A stretch of 64,000 nt of DNA from Corylus avellana (lineage: Eukaryota; Streptophyta; Magnoliopsida; Fagales; Betulaceae). Location of the stretch: assembly GCF_901000735.1 (NCBI RefSeq), contig NC_081543.1, forward strand, positions 34,592,590-34,656,589, written 5' to 3'. The notes beneath the pieces are model-generated. The model was not told where the DNA came from. It made no database searches and saw nothing but the letters and a program-made list of their open reading frames with translations. A program made the position numbers and the translations under genes. Within the stretch, counting starts at the first letter, position 1, and every line of letters starts with the position of its first letter. This document shows, in pieces, positions 10,060 to 22,656 of this stretch.

Positions 10060-13000
10060 CTAAACGTCTTCAGCATCACTCAACACGCTGGGGCGGGTAT
10101 CGATATAGAATTCAGTAGAAAAGTCAATTTCATCAACAATCCTCCCTCTGTTTTATGGACATGTACAGCATATACAACATGTCAACACAATTGTCGGCTA
10201 GATGCCAAAAAGAAAGAAAGAGATGATACCTTTCAAGAAAAATGAAGGAAAGAGAAGAAGAATGGGAGGAAAACTATACCTTTCAAGAACAAACTTCCCT
10301 TCTTTATACTTCTGGCTCCTCTCATGTGCAGCTTCCTGAGTGCAAAAAACACAATATCATGTTAGCAAAAGTTGGCAACCTCTCACTCATCTCGGGTAAT
10401 TTACGGAAGAGTCATGATATTTAATAGATTGTTATGCGACTGACATATAATCGGAATGTTGTGACAGTAAAATCACATTTTGGGTCAGTAAGGGCTCGTA
10501 AAAAAGAAAAATCAATAGCTAATTTTCACTATTACGTCATCCTAATCGTATGACACTCATATAGTAGACTACTAAATAACATTTCCTTTTACAGATATTA
10601 AAGCAAGAGAGAGAGAGAGAGAATACATATTTCCAGCCAACAATCTGTCCACAACAGCAACAAAAAATATCTGCGACAGTATGCAATCCAGAAAGCATCA
10701 TCCTCTCCTCTAATGCTCCAACTATGAGGTTCACCCTGGATCAATAACTCGAGACAATTAAGTAAACTGAAGTATCAACCTAAACTTGGAATGTTTCTTT
10801 GTTTTATAATGTTCTCTAGAAAAAAGAATAGAAATGTGGTAAAAAAAGTTCTAACATCATAGATCGTGTGCTAAATGAATGTATTATCTTTTGATCATAT
10901 TTTCCTCTTCTAAAATAATAAAATCCGATGCACGTAATTGTACAAAGACAACCTCTCCATTAAACAATATTTTATCAAGTTAAAAGAAAAAATGGTTTGC
11001 CTCGTACTAAAAATTGGTCCAATTAAGTACAACCTTAATGCGAGAAATCATTTTTCGATACACAAAGATCAGAGCAGTAATTTAGTGGAAGCCACATCCT
11101 TATAGTGAGGAGCCATTCTCCTATTTCACCATGCTGTGCCCATTGTGGAGTCATTACAAATCTGGTTTCATTTTAATTTTGGCATTGCAGGTGTTTGTCA
11201 AGAGTATCATAATTATCTGGCTTGTAACGGGCCTTGAAACTCCTGTTGTTTCGATTGAACCAAGGGAGAGATGTGGGGAGTAACAGAAACAATATTTAAT
11301 GTTTTAACCTTTCTATCTAAAAACAGAAACTATAAATGTTTATTTTCCAAAAGAAATGAAAAGGTATCCATCATGTCATGTTTTACAAATAAAATATCAT
11401 TTTCCTTAGTAAGTTATACATGTACAAAATGGTTATTGAAGCCCTAATATTTTACAAATAAAATAGTATTCACATCATTACGTTTACGAATACATACATA
11501 ACACTTTTCTTGATCCATTATGTCTAACAAATGAATTCAAAAAGAATGGAGCCCAGAAAAAAGAAAAAATTGATAGCTGAGAATAAGCAGAGGCTGGCTA
11601 ATGCATGCTAACCCAGAGCATAAGAGCATCGATATGGAGCCACTTCCCACAAACTAAAAACCAAGAATACAAAGTACTGATCAAACATAAGAAGAACAGG
11701 TTTCTACTTTCAAGGCCCAGTCATCGATCCCACAGACTGACTGTAATAAGAGAACAGCCTGTTGTATCAGTTAGATACTAATTGGTTTCAATAAGTGCCG
11801 ACAATCTTTGTTGAAATGATGACACATATGGAAGGCGAATGTCAAAACTTGATTTTCGAAGTTACTATGTACTATATCATTTAAAGGAGCTAAATTCTAT
11901 AAAGGAGGAGGAGAATGAATCACGTGAGGAAGATCAACTGAAAATGGATATGTTAAAAAAGAGGGGAAGTGGCAAAACACCAATTAAAAAAAAAAAAAAA
12001 AAGTGGAATTGTTACACTTATTACATACCTGCGTTGAACTGCAAAAAGCATATGGATTAAAACAGCTAGTTGACGAGTCCGATCCCTATCAAGCTTCACT
12101 TCCATATTTTCATGTGATAGGGTCATTCAGGTTATCCAATGAACTATATTTATCTTGAAACAATTATTGACACATACAAGTAATATCTGAGGTCCAGATC
12201 AGATTCAAATGTAAGGTAGAATAATTTGACTAAAACCTGTGAGTCTGAAAATTAACAAAGTTGTTTAGTTCTGTTCAATCATCAAAGAGTCGTAAACATC
12301 TTGGGATTCCTACAATGCAGCGATCACTGTCATAAAAATAACATATTATTTTTCCCAGTAAGAGAAGCATTCAGACTTAGAGAGAGAGAGAGAGACGTAT
12401 CTCAAACAACCTTTCGTATTTAAAAGAGGTATGATTTCAATCCCCATGATGATAATGATAAAAATTAGCAACCCCGCAGGTAGGAGAAATAAATTCAAAG
12501 AACCCAAGTGTTATTAAAAAGATATGCTTCCCACTGAATGATAACAGAAACAATTTTTTATTGCTAACTATCTTAGAAATCACTGACAGCCAGAATAACA
12601 TGCTAGTTTCTTCAGGTGGATAAATGATGAATTCATATATTGAATAGAAAAGCAGAAAGCCTAAAAATAAATCATTGGAAATCATATTTCGGTAATCAGT
12701 AATCCTTGAAAGATGATGGAACTCACGCATTATTGAAGAGGTATGCTTTTCCCCTGCGGCAATGAAAACCCTGACCAAATCACAAGGGAAAAATGAGACT
12801 AAAAAGAGTTTAACATCCTGCAAAGCATTTTGGAACAGATAATGCATGTGTGACATTGAACCAAGAAGAATCAATAATTTAGAAAAAAACCGATGCAACT
12901 GAAACGGATGAAGTGGATTATAAGTTGTTCCCCTAAAAGACTCAATTGATATTTCCTCTTTTCAACAAGTAATGATTCGATCAAATAGGATAACACAAAG

Positions 13001-13946
13001 GAATGCAGCCTCAGAACACGCAAAGTATAGGAGAGAAAACAATCCCCAGAAAAGGAGAAATCAAAACTTAAATAACAAGCCATCCAGAAAAACATGAGCA
13101 AGCCTGACTGCCAAAGTTTCTTAAACAGCACTTTAGCTCCATGTTATAATAAGTTATAAACAATGAAAGCAACTCAACATTATATCATTCCTGTAGGCGA
13201 TAAATATACTCAAAAATTGTCTATCAAGCACTAAGCATAATCCATTTATAACAAGAAATTTGTCCATTTGTTATGTATACTGCTCCAAAGAGCCCTAGGA
13301 ACTAATTTGCTATCTGATCAATGTATTATTCAATCCATATTCAGTGTAACATTGATAAGGTGAATTGGCACATATCCTTAATATACTAAGCCCCCTTGAG
13401 AATGATATATAATATTCATATGATAAGAAAGTGACTTCTTAAATTAGCCAGATAAAAGCAAGCCTCCAAACAATATAAACCTGACAATTTCATTTTCGAA
13501 TCACAAGTACGAATCATTTTCTCATGTTAAATTGCTGATTACGAACACAAAGTATCTATTCCCCAGTATCGTAATCGAAATACCCATACTATATTGAGGA
13601 CCCATGATAGAAAACACAGTGATTTTTCACATACTTCCATCAACATAGCTTGAAGAACAATAGCATAAACTTGATAATATATCAACATATGACTACATAC
13701 CACATAAGTCCAGGATCAATTTAGAAGCAACAGAAACTACTCTCATGTCTTATGATTATTAATTGCCAGAAATTAGCAACAAAAACAAAAAACAAAAAAG
13801 TTCTTTGTTAAAAAATGTGAAAAAGAAGAGGAAGAAGGGAATAAAAGTACCCGAGAGACAAGATCGTCAGCGAGAGCCAAGTGGGTCTTGCAGAATTTGC
13901 ATCTGTATGACCTTCCTTCCAACTCCACCACAAATAGCCTACCCAT
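10060..13946 (-). CDS. Yippee-like zinc-binding protein, complete in five exons
   Basis: Exons 13946-13851, 12770-12727, 10735-10627, 10335-10280 and 10147-10060 (TAG) join in phase to 130 residues, the normal family length. The protein starts [20 protein letters not shown] and contains [20 protein letters not shown], then [20 protein letters not shown] and [20 protein letters not shown]. The yippee signature CX2C-X52-CX2C is intact (C16, C19, C72, C75), forming the predicted zinc site. It ends with an acidic tail (SVLSDAEDV). An in-frame ATG lies 16 codons upstream, but MGRLFVV is the family start. Yippee proteins are small, conserved and mostly uncharacterised in plants; some bind CBL-interacting kinases or act in ubiquitin receptor complexes. 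Introns 1 and 2 (about 1.1 and 2.0 kb) contain GA microsatellites (for example 10608-10621 and 12381-12395) and no other gene. Confidence 0.93.
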
Positions 13947-14233
13947 TTCTCCCTCCGCCTCCTCCTCCTCCTTACCTGTTACCCACCTCCACAAGTGGCA
14001 AATCCAGTAAATTTTTTAGAGAGAGAGAAAGAGAGAGATAAAGAGAATGGATTAGCTCCAGCCTACAGAGAACAGTGCACTGCCACATATGCCTTCGCTT
14101 GGTAAGCCAGTTTCCCAGCGCCAAACGTGTACAATGGATGTCTGCCCCTCACCTCACGTGCTGTGTGTGTTTTAAAATTTTGCAAAGTGGACACCAAATT
14201 TTTTTATGTTAAAAAACTCCTAAGCCAAGCTAA
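13947..14233 (-). promoter_or_regulatory. 5' leader and promoter region of the yippee-like gene
   Basis: On the gene's strand this holds a CT-rich leader: the plus strand shows the GA run at 14021-14038 and a CCTCCTCC run near 13958-13970. Pyrimidine-rich leaders are common in plant housekeeping genes. No clear TATA box was chosen. Confidence 0.4.
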
Positions 14234-14800
14234 GTGTACATATTTCATTCAAGTTGGAACTGTAAAATGAAAAGATATGGTAACTTTGGCTTTGTTTGTT
14301 GGAATTATTTGTGGGTTCGGTTTGTTTATCCAATTATTGATGATATACTTGCAATACAAATAATGTTGGTGCACATGATTGTTCACCATGGTGGATTTGT
14401 TCAACATAATCCATTTGCTTATATTGGGGGTCAAAAGGATGAGATTAGAGACTATGATGTGAACTTTCTTTTAGTGTGGAAGATTAAGGATATGGTTGGA
14501 GATCTAGGATATCTAAATGAGTTAGCATAATGGTATAAGCTTGATGAGGGTAATTTGGAGGAAGTGGTGAAACCATTAAGAGGTGATACTCCGAATGGTG
14601 AAACCATTAATAGGTAATGCAGATAAGATATGGTGGACTTAGTAGCCACGAGAGAATAGGCAGGATGTTCATATCTATGTTGAACATAGGGTTGATAAAC
14701 CAATAGTAATTGGTCAAGACACTAATGGACCAAGTGATAATGTTGTGAGGGCTAGGGATGAGAAAACACGATTGACAAATGATCATTTAGTGTCTGTTTT
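14234..14800 (+). pseudogene. Mutator-like transposase N-terminal region, decayed
   Basis: The frame from 14234 to 14530 reads ...HMIVHHGGFVQHNPFAYIGG and then DYDVNFLLVWKIKDMVGDLG, which is the layout of the N-terminal domain of plant MuDR-type proteins (VHHGG...YVGG...D.D..S..EI..MV..LGY). After the TAA at 14528 the same frame continues WYKLDEGNLEEVVKPLRGD. Beyond a small internal duplication and frame changes, VHIYVEHRVDKPIVI follows, the equivalent of the VEIYVEH segment. No DDE catalytic domain follows; a T-run of about 22 bases begins at 14799. Broken by stops and frameshifts, so not functional. Confidence 0.6.
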
Positions 14801-14849
14801 TTTTTTTTTTTTTTTTTTTTCAAAGCAGGAGGGGAAAAGGGAAATTTTT

Positions 14850-15070
14850 ATGGTATGTTTGAGTGTGCGTTTGAGAGGCATTTTAACACCCAACAAGTCC
14901 GTTTGAATAAAAAAGTATCTGTTTGGTTAAAAAATAAAAATAAAAATTAAAAGCACTTTTAAGGGTCCAAAAAGCCTCAAAATGCACTTTTGACAAAAAC
15001 TTAAAAATGAAGTTTTTGCTAAAAAAACGTTTTTTTGACTTCAAAGCTCTATTTTTCAAACACAATCCAA
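14850..15070. repeat. MITE-like element of a family seen elsewhere in the window
   Basis: It has a 'GTTTGAGTGTGCGTTTGAGAG' style start, runs of AAAAGCACTTTTAAG and TTTTTGACTT, and a 'CAAACACAATCC' end. The same vocabulary occurs at 29450-29790, 38728-39068 and 55855-56115, suggesting one abundant non-autonomous family. Target duplications were not resolved. Confidence 0.45.
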
Positions 15071-15766
15071 AACATGCTATTAGTGGATCTAAATAAAATC
15101 ACCTAGGGTTGGTAAATGCAGCGACCTAGATTTTAAAACTCTTATTTAAATAATATTAAATAGATTAAAAGAATAATAAATAAATTAGACAATGATATTG
15201 AATAACTATTTAGTGTTAAAGGTATATTACATTGATTTTTTACATTTTTTTGTATATCACTTTAATTCTACAATTAAGCTTCACAAATATGTTTATGGGC
15301 ATAATTAAACCTAATTTAGTAAATAAATTATTTATATTGGTGTTTAGTGAAGTCGAAAATTAATTTGAAGCTTTTCAGTTTTTGGCCTAAAAAGCAGTAT
15401 CTTAATATTGTCTGATGAAATTAAAACTGCTAAGGAAAGATACCAAAACTAGCCACATTTGTTCTGCACACGTAGCAGCTATGAAAGCTTAAAGCCATCT
15501 AGTATTGATGATTATGAAAATAATCATTTAATAAGGCAAGCGGGTATGGAAGTAGGTAAGGTCTAAATTGAATCGAAAACTTTGTACAGGCTAAAAATAG
15601 AGTCAAATGAACTCGGATGAAGTTGAACCAACTCAAAATTTCATGTCAATCGGAGTATGGTTGGACATCGAAAAATTGATTGGGATATATTGCCCATAAT
15701 TTGGACGAAAATGCTAATTGGAATAGATCATGAAAGATGGACTAGGTTAACTCCTTTGGTTAAATA

Positions 15767-16633
15767 TTAAAAAACGCTTAACAGATAATTATCATAGTTT
15801 TATGCGGAATTAAGGGATATTTAAATCTAAGCAAACAATCACCAAAAATAAGAACAATCACATTTTGGTGACGAAGAGGAAACCTTTTAGAAAACAATAT
15901 AAAAGTAAAACCTCTCCGGGACAGTCAAACTCAGGAAATCACTATCAAAAGTTGTTCAGAAATTACAGACACTAGGAACACTTACAAACCGATGCAAGAC
16001 CTTGACTTTGTAAGATCGACAAGCCTCCAACTCGTCTCCTCGCTCACAATCTTCTTCAACGTGATTCTCCTTTACCGGATCCTTCCAATAGACTTCTCAA
16101 TGAAGCGCACAATCAAACTAACAAAATCCTCTACGAGAAACAATTAGGCTCTCAACAAATATTCTCTCTCAGTATAGCCTCTCACGCCTCTAATTTCATA
16201 CATCTCTCTCTTAAATTAGATGTATATATATCGCACACCAAAACGCTAGACAGCAACACACTTAAAATCACGTCTTAGGGCGTAACACTTACGGGGTGTC
16301 CGGACAGGTTAGTGGGTTGTTCGGACAGGGCCTTGCATATGACAGAAACTGAGTTTCTGGAACTTCTGTCCAGACAGGGGGAGGGCCTGTCCGAATAGGG
16401 CATGCAGTGGGTGAAACCTGCATTCTGGAAATGTTGTCCAACCTTTATTAACAGCTCCGATCGATGAGCGATTGTGGTCCGAATGAGCTGAAACTTTGTA
16501 GGGATGTTCATGACACGTGAATCCTCATTGTGAATGGTGGAAATTGGATTCTGAGCGTTATATATCAGTGTTTGAGCCCATAGGTAGTAGCCTTTGCATT
16601 TTGGAACAGAATTAAGCCAATAAAAATACTAAC
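15767..16633. mobile_element. Unidentified 867-bp insertion in the left outer arm of the palindrome
   Basis: The repeated unit is continuous in other copies ('GGTTAAATACATCTCAACCC'), but here it is broken after AAATA (15762-15766) and resumes after a second AAATA (16634-16638). That is a 5-bp target duplication. The insert has no clear coding region. A notable stretch at 16300-16400 repeats 'TGTCCGGACAGG'-like motifs. Its class is unknown. Confidence 0.65.
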
Positions 16634-17169
16634 AAATACATCTTAGCCCTTGGATCAAAAGTGTTAGAATGAATCACATCCATTCATTCTCTTATAAATA
16701 GAAGCCTAAGTTAATTCATTTTCACTTGAGCTCTTCATTTACAATCTTAGAACAAATGAAATTGCTTGCTCCTCCTTTCATTTTATTTCTTAGTTCTAAG
16801 TCAATACTATATGGCCTAGAGCTTACTTCTAGTGATCAAGTATTCTTGCTTTTCCAAACTAGCTACCTAGAAAAGATTTGGTAGAGTTTTAATTCTAAGG
16901 ATTATCATGTATGTGTTTCTTGTATAAATATTATGAGTTATTGTTTGTATCATTTGTTCTCATCTAATTGTTTATGACCCAATAAGCTTATGATATAAAA
17001 TAAATTAATGGATACAAGTGAATTAATAATAATGAGTTAGTGGCCAAAATCGATTAATAGACTTATGATACTATCTATATTTATTACATATAGTATTTAC
17101 TTTACAGCTTTTACAATCAGTCATTTCTTTTATTGTCATTTAAATTGTAGTTCATATTTTTGGTGGTAC

Positions 17170-18570
17170 GGACCATTGGTCTCATCCCCAAAACATGAAT
17201 CATGCTTATTATATATATATATACTGGTTTGTATCTAGTGGTATTGGCCATTAGCCTCGTCACCAAATACGAATTCGAGCATAAAACTATTTATAAGTGA
17301 CCATCTCAGATTAATATAATAAAATGAGTAAGGAAAGATACCAAAGCTAGCCACCACATATAGAAGTTATGAAAGCTTAAAGACATCTAGTATTGATGAT
17401 TATGAAAATAATCATTTAATAAAGCAAGTGGGAACGCAAGTGGGTAAGGTCTAAATTGAATTGAAAACTATGTACAGGCCAAAAACAGAGAAATGAACTC
17501 GGATGAAGTCGAACCAAAAATATAAAATGTTTGTCTCGGAGTCCTCTATCTACTCTCAAAATTTCATGTCAATCGGAGTACGTTTGAATATTGAAAAATG
17601 GATTGGGATATACTGCCCTTAATTTGGACGAAAATGCTAATTGGAATAGATGATGAAAGATGGACTAGGTTCATTCATTTGGTTAAATACATCTCAACCC
17701 TTGGATCAAAAGTGTATGAATGAATTCTAGCCATTCATTCTCTTATAAATAGAAGCTTAAGCTAATTCATTTTCACTTGAGCTCTTCATTTACAATCTTA
17801 GAATAAGTGAAATTGCTTGCTCCTCCTTTCATTTTATTTCTTAATTCAAATATCAGGGTGTTACAAAATGAAATAAAATAAACCCTAATATTTGAACTAA
17901 GAAATAAAATGAAAGGATAAGCAAACAATTTCACTTGTTCTAAGATTGTAAATGAAGAGCTCAAGTGAAAATGAATTAGCTTAAGCTTCTATTTATAAGA
18001 GAATGAATGGCTAGGATTCATTCATACACTTTTGATCCAAGGGTTGAGATGTATTTAACCAAATGAATGAACCTAGTCCATCTTTCATCATCTATTCCAA
18101 TTAGCATTTTCGTCCAAATTAAAGGTAGTATATCCCAATCCATTTTTCAATATCCAAACGTACTCCGATTGACATGAAATTTTGAGAGTAGATAGAGGAC
18201 TCCGAGACAAACATTTTATATTTTTGGTTCGACTTCATCCAAGTTCGTTTGACTCTGTTTTTGGCTTGTACAAAGTTTTCAATTCAATTTAGACCTTACC
18301 CACTTGCATTCCCACTTGCTTTATTAAATGATTATTTTCATAATCATCAATACTAGATGTCTTTAAGCTTTCATAACTTCTATATGTGGTGGCTAGCTTT
18401 GGTATCTTTCCTTACTCATTTTATTATATTAATCTGAAATGGTCACTTATAAATAGTTTTATGCCTGAATTCGTATTTGGTGACGAGGCTAATGGCCAGT
18501 ACCACTAGATACAAACCAGTATATATATATAATAAGCATGATTCATGTTTTGGGGATGAGACCAATGGTT
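17170..18570. repeat. Inner palindrome 1
   Basis: Two arms of about 690 bases (17170-17859 and 17882-18570) are reverse complements with a spacer of about 22 bases centred near 17870 (GTTACAAAATGAAATAAAAT). Differences are scattered substitutions. Confidence 0.85.
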
Positions 18571-18571
18571 T

Positions 18572-19859
18572 GTATCTAGTGGTACTGGCCATTAGCCTCG
18601 TCACCAAATATGAGTTCAGGCATAAAACTATTTATAAGTGACAATCTCAAATTAATATAATAAAATGACTAAGTAAAGATACCAAAGCTAGCCACCTTTG
18701 TTATGCACACATAGCAGCTATGAAAGCTTAAAGCCATCTAGTATTGATGATTATGAAAACAATCATTTAATAAGGCAAGTGGGTAAGGTCTAAATTGAAT
18801 CGAAAACTTTGTACATGCCAAAAACAGAGTCAAATGAACTCAGATGAAATCGAACCAAAAATATAAAATGTTTGACTCGGAGTCCTCTATCTACTCTCAA
18901 AATTTCATATCAATTGGAGTACATTTGGACATCGAAACATGGATTGGATATACAACCTTTAATTTGGACGAAAATGCTAATTGGAATAGATCATGAAAGA
19001 TGGACTAGGTTCATTCCTTTGATTAAATACATTTCAACCTTTGGATCAAAAGTGGTAGAATGAATCCTAGCCATTCATTCTCTTAAAAATAGAAAGCTAA
19101 GCTAATTCATTTTTACTTGAGCTCTTCATTTACAATCTTAGAACAAGTGAAATTGCTTGCTCCTTTTTTCATTTTATTTCTTAGTTTAAATATCAGGGTG
19201 TTACAAAATGAAATAAAATAAACCTTGATATTTGAACTAAGAAATAAAATGAAAGGATGAGCAAACAATTTCACTTGTTCTAAGATGGTAAATGAAGAGC
19301 TCAATTGAAAATGAATTAGCTTAGGCTTTTAGCTTAGGTTTCTATTTATAAGAGAATGAATGGCTAGGATTCATTCATACACTTTTGATCCAAGGGTTGA
19401 GATGTATTTAACCAAATGAATGAACCTAGTCAATCTTTCATGATCTATTCCAATTAGCATTTTCGTCCAAATTAAGGGCAGTATATCCTAATCCATTTTT
19501 CGATATCCAAACGTACTCCGATTGATATGAAATTTTGAAAGTAGATAGAGAACTCCGAGACAAACATTTTATATTTTTGGTTCGACTTCATCTGAGTTCG
19601 TTTGACTCTGTTTTTGGCTTGTACAAAGTTCCCAATTCAATTTAGACCTTACCCACTTGCTTTATTAAATGATTATTTTCATAATCATCAATACTAGATG
19701 TCTTTAAGCTTTCATAGCTTCTACGTGTGGTGGCTAGCTTTGGTATCTTTCCTTACTCATTTCATTATATTAATATGAGATGGTCACTTATAAATAGTTT
19801 TATGCCTAAATTTGTATTTGGTGACGAGGCTAATGGCCAGTACCACTAAATACAAACCA

Positions 19860-19898
<39 letters not shown>

Positions 19899-19900
19899 CA
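18572..19900. repeat. Inner palindrome 2, tandem copy of palindrome 1
   Basis: This repeats the layout of 17220-18520 in the same order, again palindromic, with its centre near 19210 and the same spacer. The junction at 18571 lacks the (TA)n/AAGCATG segment on the right side. It ends in long (TA)n runs (19861-19895, and again about 19966-19988), with a small tandem copy of the AAGCATG...GGGATGAGACCAAT segment. Confidence 0.8.
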
Positions 19901-21257
19901 TGATTCATGTTTTGGGATGAGACCAATAGTCCCCAAAAAAAATATAAAATTTAAACAATAAAAGTATATATATATATATATATATATAAAGCATGGATTC
20001 ATGTTTGGGGATGAGACCAATGGTCCGTACCACAAAAATATGAACTAAAATTTTAAATGACAATAAAAGAAATGATGAATGTAAAAGCTGAAAGTAAATA
20101 CTATATATAATAAATATAGATAATATCATAAGTCCATTAATCGATTTTGGCCACTAACTCATTATTATTCATTCACTTGTATCCATTAATTTATTTTATA
20201 TCATAAGCTTATTGGGTCATAAACAGTTAAATGATAACAAATGATACAAACAATAACTCATAATATTTATACAAGAAACACATACCCGATAATCTTTAGA
20301 AGTAAAACTCTACAAAATCTTCTCTAGGTAGCTAGTTTGGAAAAGCAAGAATACTTGATCACTATAAGTAAGCTCTAAGCCATATAGTATTGGCTTAGAA
20401 CTAAGAAATAAAATGAAAGGAGGAGCAAGCAATTTCACTTGTTCTAAGATTGTAAATGAAGAGCTCAAGTGAAAATGAATTAGCTTAGGCTTCTATTTAT
20501 AAGAGAATGAATGGTTAGGATTCATTCTAACACTTTTGATCCAAGGGTTGAGATGTATTTAACGAAAGGAATGAACCTAGTCCATTTTTCATGATCTATT
20601 CCAATTAGCATTTTCGTCCAAATTAAGGGCAGTATATCCCAATCCTTTTTTCGATGTCTAAAAATACTCTGATTGACATGAAATTTTGAGAGTAGATAGA
20701 GGACTCCGAGAGAAACATTTTATATTTTTGGTTCGACTTCATCCGAGTTCGTTTGACTTTGTTTTTGGCCTGTACAAAGTTTTTGATTTAATTTAGACCT
20801 TACCCACTTGCATTCCCACTTGCATTCCCACTTGCCTTATTAAATGATTAGTTTCATAATCATCAATACTAGATGGCTTTAAGTTTTCAGAACTGCTACG
20901 TGTGCAGAACAAAGGTGGTTAGTTTTGGTATATTTCCTTACCAGTTTTAATTTCATCTAACTTTTATGCCAAAAACTGAAAAGTTTTAAATTAATTTCTG
21001 ACTTTGCTAAACACCAATATAAATAATTTATTTACTAAATTAGGTTTAAGTATACCCATAAACATATTTGTTAAGCTCGATTTTAGAATTAAAGTGATAT
21101 ACAAAAAGATGTCAAAAATCAATGTAATATACCTTTAACACTAAATAGTTATTCAATATCATTCATCCACATATCATTGTTCTAATTTATTTATTATTCT
21201 TTTAATCTATTTAGTATTATTTAAATAAGAGTTTTAAAATCTAGGTTGTTACAGTAA

Positions 21258-21354
21258 ATCTTCTTCGGGTCAAAAATCACCTAGGGCTAGTAGAGGTTCT
21301 TCAAGGGTGAAAAATCCCATGTTGTTGCTTGTATGGTTTATGTTAATGTGTTAG
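21258..21354 (+). pseudogene. Downstream half of the sequence split by the palindromic element, possible transposase tail
   Basis: Read from the right target duplication, a frame rich in Ser, Arg and Lys (SSSGQKSPRASRGSSRVK) runs to a TAG at 21352-21354. The matching left half (SPRVGK) is at 15099-15116, and if the insertion and one target copy are ignored the frame is continuous. A basic Ser-rich C-terminal tail would fit the Mutator-like relic at 14234-14800, but this link is inference. Confidence 0.4.
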
Positions 21355-21476
21355 TTGTGTAATTGTATCTTGTTAAGATTTAAATTTGAGGAATTCTGAG
21401 TTGTAATTCTTAGGATTAGATTTTGTATGTGTTAGCTCTATGTGTTAGCTTAATGAATGGACATAATTGATATCTA

Positions 21477-22076
21477 GGGCTGCTCAAACAACCGCCCCGC
21501 TAACCATTAACTACTAACCGCTAATCGCATAGAGCGGTTGCGGTTAGCGGTTTTAGGGGGTAGGGCAAGTCGGTTATAACCGCTAAACCGCCTTCATTTA
21601 TATATAATAATATAAATATAAATATTAAATATTTTATATTAATAAAGTATATTAATTTTTTCATTTGTATTTGGATTAATGGATTTGGGTTATTTATGAC
21701 TATGTACTTGAAATATATAATGTAGTATGTGATGTTTTGGGCTAAGCCTTATTCAAAAACATTGGCCGGCCCAAAAAACACATTTTTTTTTTCATCTTTT
21801 TTTTTTTGAACAGTTTGGCCTTAAACCCTTAAAATAAGCTAAAAAGATAGGTCAATTAAAGGTCCAAAACATTTAAAAAGCCCAAAATCCCATATAAAAA
21901 AAAAAGGTTATAAAACCGCAAATTATTGGATTGAATGACTGCTAACCGCCCGTTATAAAATAACGGCTAACTGCCTTGGCAATTGCGTTTACGGTTATTA
22001 AAAATCGATAACCACCCAAGACCATTGCAATTGCAATTATAACCAATAACTATGGATTATAACCATTTGAGCGCCC
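21477..22076. mobile_element. MITE-like element with GGGC..CTCAAA termini
   Basis: Left end GGGCTGCTCAAACAACCGCC and right end ACCATTTGAGCGCCC are inverted. The subterminal regions are dense in inverted AACCGC/GCGGTT motifs (for example 21530-21590 and 21940-22010). About 600 bp, no coding region. hAT-type non-autonomous elements with GGGCxxxTCAAA ends are common in plants; a clean 8-bp target duplication was not found. Confidence 0.6.
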
Positions 22077-22366
22077 ATAATCAGTGCATTAAAAATGAGG
22101 GGCATACACCAAACCCGAATACCACTCAACAACGACCTCCCCTTCACTTTGTGACTTGTGAGGCTGTAAACACAAAGCACAACCAAATTGGTCGTCAAAC
22201 AGTCACACCCTTTAATGTGTGTAATAGGTCTAATGAAAGAATCCCAACCCGACCAACTCTTTCATTCAATCCCCACCAAAATAAACGAGCATAAATAAGA
22301 ATTTTTCTAACCTCAGAAAACTACACCAAACTGTGGATCCAAGCAAACCCAATTCAGATCAAACAT

Positions 22367-22656
22367 GGGCATCGTTTGATAAACGATTTTGCCTGTTTTT
22401 GGCTCTACACTATTCAACACACTTTTTTATTTTTTTAATATTCTCTTACTTTTTACATCATATTAATTATTTTTTATTATTATTCAAATAAAAAAATTAC
22501 TACAAAATAAATTTTTTTTATTTTTTTATACTAAATATTCTTATGTTTTCACTTAAAAAAAAAAAAAAAAAAAAAATCTTACTTTTTTTTTACTTCAATC
22601 ACTTTCTGCTGCCAGAGTATCGAACTAAAACTAAAACAAAATCGTTTATCAGGCCC
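22367..22656. mobile_element. MITE with TGATAAACGATTTTG termini
   Basis: TTGATAAACGATTTTG near 22376-22391 is matched by the inverted CAAAATCGTTTATCA at 22637-22651. Between lie AT-rich filler and an A-run at 22555-22576. No coding region. Confidence 0.6.

Larger units (their letters stand above)
15117..21253. mobile_element. 6.1-kb compound palindromic element with TG...CA ends and a 5-bp target duplication
   Basis: The left end (AGATTTTAAAACTC and about 300 bases after it) is the reverse complement of the right end (GAGTTTTAAAATCT before GGTTGTTACA). Inside, a unit of about 520 bases occurs three times forward (15433-16790, split by an insertion; 17330-17850; 18670-19190). It occurs three times reversed (17885-18420; 19235-19770; 20395-20950). 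Each intact unit carries TATAAATAG upstream of a leader-like stretch. GTAAA at 15112-15116 is repeated at 21254-21258, directly outside the termini. TG...CA ends, a 5-bp duplication and a TATA-leader unit suggest LTR-retrotransposon ancestry; the head-to-head arrangement is like a foldback element. No coding capacity was seen. Confidence 0.75.

Noticed and set aside
13773..13994. N-terminally extended yippee-like protein starting 16 codons upstream
   Set aside because: The extension is Glu-rich low complexity from a purine-rich leader. MGRLFVV is the start shared by plant yippee proteins, and the total of 130 residues fits the family.
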